Part shown: positions 29,625 through 38,600 of the stretch, one piece after another
Layout of the letters: each line of letters starts with the position of its first letter
Numbering within the stretch: position 1 is the first letter of the stretch
NCBI GenBank assembly: GCA_016801845.1
Contig: CM028915.1
Coordinates: forward strand, 12,049,501 to 12,113,500
Source of the DNA: Polydactylus sextarius
Lineage: Eukaryota; Chordata; Actinopteri; Polynemidae
Direction: 5' to 3'
Length of the DNA stretch: 64,000 nucleotides
The notes under the pieces: generated by a model
The model's input: the letters and a program-made list of their open reading frames with translations, nothing else
Databases searched by the model: none
What the model was told of the DNA's origin: nothing
Position numbers and translations under genes: made by a program

Positions 29625-32600
29625 TAAATTCATAACATCACAAATATTTCACAGTGAAAATGTGCAATATAAAAAACCTTTTAGTGTTTGTATTCAAAAA
29701 TGAATGCACAAATAATCTAAAAGTTTTACCTAAAGTTGGATTGGTGTAATTCAAACACTTAAAATGAAAAATTCTAACTTAGCTGAACCTCTAGGCTAAT
29801 CAGTTCATATGCTGCCGGTCACTTGAACAACAAAAGAAAACAAACCTTGAATTAGAATGTTTTGTCTGCTGTAAATCTGTTGCCTTTCAGCGTTGATACA
29901 AAATAATTTACAGGTTGTCAGCATACTTGTTTGCGTCAGAGTCTTTGTCCTAAGGAGATTTCTTTCTTTTTTTTTTTTTTTTTTAAACTTGCTCCTTCTA
30001 GATGAGTTTGGTGCTGCCAGGTACCTCTTCCAGGGTCGGTGTCGGTACACGTGTCCGGAGGGATTCTTCCCCTCCGTATGGAAGGAGTGTGACCACTGTG
30101 GTGCAGCCTGCCTCATGTGTCGAGATGAGAATCGCTGCATCAACTGCAGCCCAGGACATAAACTCAAAGATGGCCATTGCATCCTGTTGCAATGCAACAA
30201 AGGTGAATTAAATCAAAACTATGAAAGAAACAAAGACAAACTTACATCCTTAACTCAGTAGTAGGATGACGTGTCTCACATCAGCGTCTTGGTGCAGGCA
30301 GCGGTAGACCAGGTGAGGGAGCAAGAAGGATTTTTCACAGACTTATAGTGGATGACTTTTGCAGAGATTACCACTATGGGTTGCATAGTTAATACGTTAA
30401 GATTAATAAGAGAAATGCAGGCGGCATTCTTGTTGAATTAAAGAAGAGCTTGGGAAGGATTTTATTACAGCTGCCACTGTTGCTCAGCACCACTGTCACA
30501 CAGCTGGCCTGAATTTGGCAAACGTCACCTTAGGGAACACACATGCAGCACACTGACCTCATTTTAAAGCAAGTATTAAAATTCAAATACTGTCAGAAAA
30601 TATGCCAACACAAAGGGCTCGGAGCCACAGTTTAATAGAAATATGCGCAGACTGACCAAAGAATTGGAAAAGATTATTTGCACTGGCCTCTTTGAACTAG
30701 CGCAGTATGGTACTAAAAGCATTTGGATTTCAGTGTCAAGTTAAGAAGAATGTGCAGTTGTCAATGTGCAGAGAAATTTGAGACCTCTGAAGATAACAGT
30801 AATATTTCATAAATGTTATAAAGGTGCTTTTAAAAGTTCAGAAAGTTTCCTTAATAAGACCACGTGTCCAAGAGGTGATTCAGGTAATTCTCTATGGTGC
30901 TTGACATTTATGAGTTTTAGATTTGCATTCTGTCAGAGCAAGAAAAACATATGTCCACAGAACTCTATTCAGAAAAGTAAATACACTATAACAGAAATAT
31001 TAAAAAAAAGGTTCATGTGAATAAATAAAAGCTACATGCATGCTAAATTCTTGACAAAGAAAACATTTTCAAAGATGCACAAATGGCCCAACTGGTGCCG
31101 ATGTTTTCATTTGTTTGCTTTCTGTCTTTAATCTGTTCAACTAGAGAACATTCTGCTGAATTTATTTTTATATCATCAGAGAGATTGTGAAAGATGAATA
31201 CATTGTGCCTTATCTCATCATATGAGATCAAACGTCAATGCCAGCCAAAGGAAGATTGAGGAAAAAGCTGAAATGTTTTGAGTGTGATGTGTTTGAGATA
31301 ACAAGGAGAGGAGGAACAACTTCCCTACAATGAATGGAGGTAACAAATAATGATGAGTCTGTGAGTGAGGATATGAATTGTATGAGTGTGAGGATGAGAT
31401 GAAACTCTTATCTCAGGTAGTCGGCACGTCGCAGCACGTCTCACAGGTGGCTAAAACTTTGTAGGAAGCAAAACTGATGGTGTGGATTTGTCTTTTGTGC
31501 TTGTGTGTCCATCTAGCTGCTATTCCAGACAATAGTGTCCTGTATACAGAAATCAACATGAAACAAATTGGACATAAAACATTTTTTAAGTTAAATGGCT
31601 TCATTATGTAACTTTACCCACTGTGTTCATCAGATGAGGTAGCAAACGCAGAAGAGGAGGACTGTCTCCACTGTGACAAGGGCTGCATGAAATGTAAACG
31701 CAGTGAGTAAACGCTGTCTCTTTCTCTCTTTTCCTCCCTCTTTCTCTCACTTCATCGATCAAATTGCAGAAATCAAACCAAGCCCACTATCGCTTCAACA
31801 GCTGGTGGTGTCCTCTGTAACCACGCAGCAAAACATGGAAACTTGTACTGCTCAACATTTACTGTTGAAACATCTGAAGATCCAAAACATGACACATAAT
31901 GAAGGATCTTCTTACCAAGGTGTATGTTTTAACAATGTGTTTATCAGTGATGCTGCCATTGATCAAACCTCACTCTTTGAAATAACTTCCCTATTATATC
32001 ATTTACCTTCTTTTAATAGATCACACATCAACCTAAACAGTGATTAACCCCTCAACTGCCTGCTCAACCATATGGTTTAGCACAAATTTTCTCCTTTTTG
32101 CTGGACGTATGTTAATTTTTTTTTTTTAATTTTCCCACAGAAAATTGCCTAATTTAACTGATATCAGAGTAAATGTATTTGTTGCAAACACTTTTTTTTT
32201 TTTAAATTTTCCATTGCTGGATCAATGCGATTGATAACTATTGACTCTAACTGCCTGAATGATTTTGTTTTTGTTTTTTTCTCTGCACTGGGAAATAAAA
32301 ACTTAAAAACTTACAGTAAATCTCATTCCCGCTATTCCCCCTCACCCTGTCAGTACAAGTCACATAAAGACCAGAGCACTTCCTTCTCCCAGAGATGATT
32401 ACCGACATACCATAGAAAGTTGTTATTGTGCTGAACTAGACTGAGGTGGAGACGGGGCTGTTATTATGTCATTATGCATTCTGGGTGGAATATCTTTCTT
32501 CACTCTCACCCTCACCACAACCTCTCTACCACACACCCGCTCTTAGTAATCACTATTCTGCAAGCTAAACAAGTCACTCAGTGGATTAGAGCTTTGAGAT

Positions 32601-35600
32601 GATTGGCCCTTTGACGCGATGCTACAGGCAAAAAACGTGGATGTAACAGAATGTGTGGTGTCTAAGACTTGACTCCGATATGCGTGTGTGTGTGTGCATG
32701 TGCATGCTTACACTATGTGTCATCCTGCATCTCTAAGTTTATGAAAGCCATTGCAGACATTTACAGTAATATGAGGACGTTTTTGAGAAGTGAGGCAGGT
32801 GGGGCTAGAAATGGGATTAGTTATTGCTTAAGTCTAAGACATTTTGCCAAGTGGGAATGGAAAATTGACTGCAAAATCATATCATCTTTCTTATCTGTTT
32901 GTGAAAGAATTACATTTGCATTTTGCCCGCTAGCAAATGAGCTGTGTGTTTGTGCTGTTTGTGATGAATGTCTGACCCTCTCCCTTCCTTTTAACTCATC
33001 ACCACTTTTACACTATTTAATTTGCTACGTGTTGCATTTATTAATCAAGGAATAAAGCTTTGAAAACACTTTAGAGTCAAATTATTCATGTTTCAAATTG
33101 GACATGTCTTGTATTGAGTCCAGTGACAGTAGTTAAATCACCAGAGATTGCCTTTTATTTGGAATAAATGAAATAAATAAAACTTCATCTTTCATATCTT
33201 TTCCCTGCTCAGAACATGGTTCCATGGCTTCCTCAGTTACTGGCAAATCTCTCTCTCTCTTTCAAAGTTTATCTGCAAACATCACCAGTCCTGCTCTCTG
33301 GGCATCTGTTATTTCTTTCATTTCTTCCTCACAATATCGCAAGATGGTTTTCATTTCATTTTTAGCACAGTAAAGCTCATCTCTTTTCCAGTGTTCAGCT
33401 GTTTTTGTGCTCTTTTCTTTGCTCGCAAAAAAAAAAAAAAAGTTTTCTTCCTCATAAAAAATTTTTGCTTCATTATATTCTCACATCCATTCTCCTTTAT
33501 CAGCGATCCAGTCCTCCAGCACCGCTTAACAAAAGCATCACTTTCTCTCTCTCTCTCTCTGGTGGTCTCTTTGAGGTGAATGTAATGCTGAATTCCTTAA
33601 GTGTCACCTCTGAGATTTAGTGCGTAATTGCATTTAAGAGTAATTATACAATTATGCTTGTGTATATTCTATGTAAGTACAAATGTAATGCGTAGCTTGT
33701 GAGTGCATGTAGCCTGTAAATGTGTGAGAGCTTGCACATTCCACAAGTGCATACTTCAGGATGTGTATGCCAGTTTAAATTCTGTTGAAATTCCCCCTCC
33801 CTTGGCTTGCACAGTTAATATTTATGCGGGCGCTATTTTCTCCTTACACATAGACACTGCCTGAGGGCACGATTTCCGGCTCCTCACTCCCTCTCTCTTG
33901 TTCTATACCTCTGTCCCTCCCACCTTGCCTTTCTCCCGGTCTCTCTCTGTATGAGTAATTGCTTTCACAGGTAGTGGCTTGTCGACGGCATTGAAGTGCA
34001 AACCAGTGCAGTGTTAAGTTGTGGGTGCTGGAAGGAGACAGAGCGAGGAATGGGGTGTGGGGGTCGATGGAGGCTTTTCTGGAGAGGATGAATGTCCCAA
34101 GGGAAAGTCTGCAGAAGGGGCTTTTTAAAGAAGTTATTTCCACCCTCCATCCCCCTTTGCTCTCTCCTTTACCCCCTCTCTCTCTCTCTTTGCTTCCTGT
34201 GAGTTTCCTTCATACAGGATCCTTCCTTTCTCTTCTTCTTGCCCCCCTCCTCTTACTCCCTGTCCGTTTTTGACATTGTGGGACCAACGGATGACAGCGA
34301 GGTTCTTCTTCAGTTAGTTGGATTGACAAGAAATTAATTAGGTTGGAAGTTGAAAATGAATTTTCTCTCTGTCACTCACGCACACAGGCACCTGAATTAT
34401 TTATTAATATCCCCTGCTCTGCAGGTTCCAATAAAAATACACAAACAACAAATATCCCAGAGGTTTACATGACCTGTCTTACAGATTATGCTTATGTTTG
34501 TGTCAATCAGGAAACACACCTGCAGTACAAACTGAACAAACGCATTTCATACACTTCAGCAGTAGCATTCGACTTCTTCAAGATGACAGAAACTAATAGA
34601 TATTTTAATTTGAACTGAAACTCGCCACAGAGACTCTTTGACTTTTACATTATCTTGAAGGCTTCTGGGTTACATTCGTTTGCTAGTTCACTGATCACAC
34701 TCACCGGTGATTTATCTGAGAGCCATTCAACTCTACAGTGAGCCAAATGCGTTTGTTGTATGTTGTCAGAGTGCCTCCTGCTGGTGTTCAAGGAAACTGG
34801 ATTTGGTGAAATCACAGCCCTGCCTTTAGAAGTGCTGAATATGACATGGGAAATAAAACAACCAACACTTGATGCATGACAGTTACATTACCTTTATTTC
34901 TTAATTTCTTATTTTTAAGTTCAGAGTGTTTTAACAGTCCTAATCTGTTTCTGCTCTTTGCCACAGAGACTTCACAAGTCGAGGATGGAACTGTTTGTCT
35001 CAAATGTGAAGATGGTTACTATCAGTAAGTCACTTCATCTGAGAAATTCACCACCACATTCACTTGTACCGGTACTGACAACTTGTGTGTATGTGTCTGT
35101 CTGGCAGGTTAGGACCAGACTGTCATGAGTCTTGTCCAGATCGCACCTACAGTTTAAATGACACCATGAAGTGTGTGTCGTGTGAAGACAGAAAATGTGA
35201 AATCTGTGACCAGTCCCAGTGCCACTTGTGCGAGGCGGGATTCTACATCTTTGGTAACATTTCATCCATTTAGAATTTTGGGCTGAGTTATTGTGTGAGA
35301 ATCAGATGATAAACTCCTGGGGCCAGAATAAGTGATTTATAATCCCTCACCCTCACCATGTAGTTTCAATATCACAAAGTCACTATTTTCAGAAACTTGA
35401 GACATTTCAATTAGAGACATTTGTATAATTTGAGTTATCCCAAGCAATATTTTAAAGTATGAAGACTTTAAAAAGTGTGTTAAAAAGTGTGTCTTGTGTA
35501 TCCAGATGGAGAGTGTGTGGATCACTGTAAGGAAGGTTTCTTTAAGGATGAGGAAGGCCAAGAGTGTGAGCCGTGTCACCGTTCCTGTCGTTCCTGCGGA

Positions 35601-38600
35601 GGGCCACAATTTAATGACTGCGACTCTTGTGAAGATGGATACAAGGTGGTGCATGGGGAGTGTTTGGAAGAGGGAAAAACAGCCACCTGCCCTGAGACGC
35701 ACTTCAGAAACAGTACGGCACACAATTCTTTACCTCAACAATAAATGTTGTCAATCTTATTCCCGTCAAATAAAACAGCTGGAAGCACAGCTGACAAGTG
35801 AACATTTATGGAGATCATATCCTCTGTCTCATCATTCATGTCTTACTGTTTTGTCCTGGTTTCCTTTGGTCATCAGGTGCGGACGAATGTGAGCTCTGCC
35901 ACGATTCCTGTCAGACTTGCACTGGTGGTATGAAGAATGACTGCAAGAGCTGCAAGACCGGTACTGAGCTTCTGAAACTGCAAAACTAGCAGCAACCTTT
36001 GTGTCCATCATTCTTTTCATTTTGTCACCTGTGTAATTTATCTTTCTGTTGTCAGATTATTTTTTGACTGCTGCGCATACGTGCATGTCTCACTGTCCAT
36101 CTGGTACGTTTGCCAACAAGACATCCAGCAAGTGTCAGGAATGTTCGAGAGGGTGTGTCAAATGCCAGGACACTGAGCAATGCCACAGCTGTCTTAAGGG
36201 GCTTCACCTTCAAAAAGGAGTGTGTGTGGATGAGTGTCAGAGGTGCTTGTCAAGTTTTCTTATGTTTTAACCAGCACATGATCGTGAGCATCATCAGAGC
36301 ACATCATCGAAAATGCCTCATTTTTTCTTCCTCTATCTTTTTCAGAGGGTTTTCTCAAGGTGGTGAGTGCCAGCCATGTGCTCCAGAGTGTATGTCCTGC
36401 CAGGGAGATTCTTCTCGCTGTCTGAGCTGTGAGAAGAAGTACTTCCTGCTGGACCATTCCTGCAATTTACACTGTCCAAGAGGCTACTATGCCGCAGACA
36501 CTGAATGCCTGCGCTGTCCAGCTCACTGTGATGAATGCAATGAAGACGGCTTCTGTAAGAGTAAGTGCTCTGTGTGAAGTGGTGTCAATTTAAACAGGGT
36601 ACTTTTGAGTAATATATAGCAATATATATGTTCCAGTTTAGGCAGACATGTATATCTTTAAAACCTCAAAGAGTGGGGATTTGTGTTTATAAATACATCC
36701 TTGCTTTTATTTTGGAAATCACAACCAACAATGTAATTAAGCTGCATGACAAATCACATTTCATCCATAGACATATAGAGTTACAGTCAAATTAATAATA
36801 ATAAACTGGCCTGGATTTCAGTTTTTACAGTCCCTCTGTGCAAATGATTCATCAGTTTTTTCTTTCTTAACTTTCATGACTTTGTATATGTCTTCCTCAC
36901 AGCGTGTGCTGATTACTTTTTCCTGCATGAGGATAAATGTGTGGATGATTGTCCCGATGGCTACTTTGCCAGCGACAAGGAAGGGGAGTGTCTGGCTTGC
37001 CATGCTAAGTGTGCATCATGTGACGGACCTCGTTCTGATGACTGTGTTCAGTGTAATGACCGGAAAGCTGTCCGTTACAACGGAGAGTGTCTGGATGAGT
37101 GTCCCACTAAGACTTATTATGATAAGAACACCAATGAATGCAGAGGTAGGGATCTGAATACTAATATTTAATTATTCTGGGATTTTCTACCTTTTCCAAG
37201 ACTCAAGTTTTCTGTGCCTGTAATGTTTTTTTCCCCAGTCTGTGACAGTTCATGTTTGACCTGCTCAGGCCACGATCCTTCATCTTGCCTCAGCTGTGAC
37301 ACTAAAAGACATAAAGATGCCAGTGGACACTGTGTGTTGATCAAGCACTGCTCTGTGGACTCATACATGGACCAGAATGAGAAGTGCCAACCGTGTCACC
37401 AACTCTGTCATCACTGCTCTGGGCCTGACAAAGACCATTGTCTCACGTGCAAACAGCCACTCTTCCTTTTGAGTAAGCAATCAAACTGAGTCATAGTTAG
37501 TCAAAAATGTTTTTATTGTCAAACTTTTTATTTCAGTGTTTTGACTTTGTGCCTTTGTGTCCATCAGACAGCACGTGTGTGCAGGAGTGTCCTGCAGGTT
37601 ATTACGCTGGGAAAAAGGATGAACCTGTGTGTGGCCGCTGTCACATCAGCTGTGAGTCGTGCGTTGGCCCTCATAGTTTGCACTGTGTCAGTTGTAAACC
37701 TGGATTCTTCAAGCAGGGAACCAGATGTGTCAAAACCTGTTCAGAAAAGTAAGGAGCACACTGATAAAGTTATTTAACATCTCATCTCCTTTTTTTTTTT
37801 ATAGAAGAACATAAACTAAACGGATATCCTCTCTTCTTTTCAGGCACTTTGGAAACACTACCACCATGCTCTGTGATCGCTGTGACCCCTCTTGTAGCCA
37901 GTGTCGAGGTCCTGGCAACAAAGACTGTCTCACTTGTCGCGAAGGCTATGTCTACCTGAGGCAGTGGCAACGATGCTTGAAGAGCTGCCCACCAAGCTAC
38001 TACCAAGACGGAAAGTCCAACAAGTGTCACAAGTGTCACCCAACGTGCAAGACCTGCAGCGGTAAAGAAAGCCAGTCATTTCCATGATATGTTATTATCT
38101 TTTCTGGCTTTTGTTTGTAGTTTGACAGCATTTTTTGACAGCACTGAACACTCTAATACTATTGGATTAAAAGTCTTCATTAAGTGTGATAACTGTCTTT
38201 GCATATCTCACCTTCCAGGAAAGGGCGCTCTGGCCTGTCAGACCTGCTATGAAGGCTACAAATTAATGGCTGGCATGTGTGAATCTCAGTGTCTTGTAGG
38301 ATTCTATGCTGCTTTACAGGTGACAAATAGTTTGTGTGTAAATTCATTTACATCAACCATGAGATGCTGATATGAATGTGACAAAGTCTTACTCAAATCT
38401 GTGTGTATAACTTATTCCTCTGTTGGTCCTAAGTCAAAGAAAGGTGAGCAAGACTGCAGGGCGTGTGACTCATCCTGCGTGACCTGCAAAGGTCCCAGTA
38501 AGATGGATTGCACCGGGTGCCTTGCACTCCAGATCGTGTCTGATGATGGCCGCTGCTTGAGTTGCTGTCGAAATGAGACACGTCATGATGGTAAACCAAT

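Noticed and set aside
33844..34273. Open frames of 84-99 codons on both strands
   Set aside because: Overlap TC/GA-rich low-complexity DNA in an intron; not similar to any family I know.
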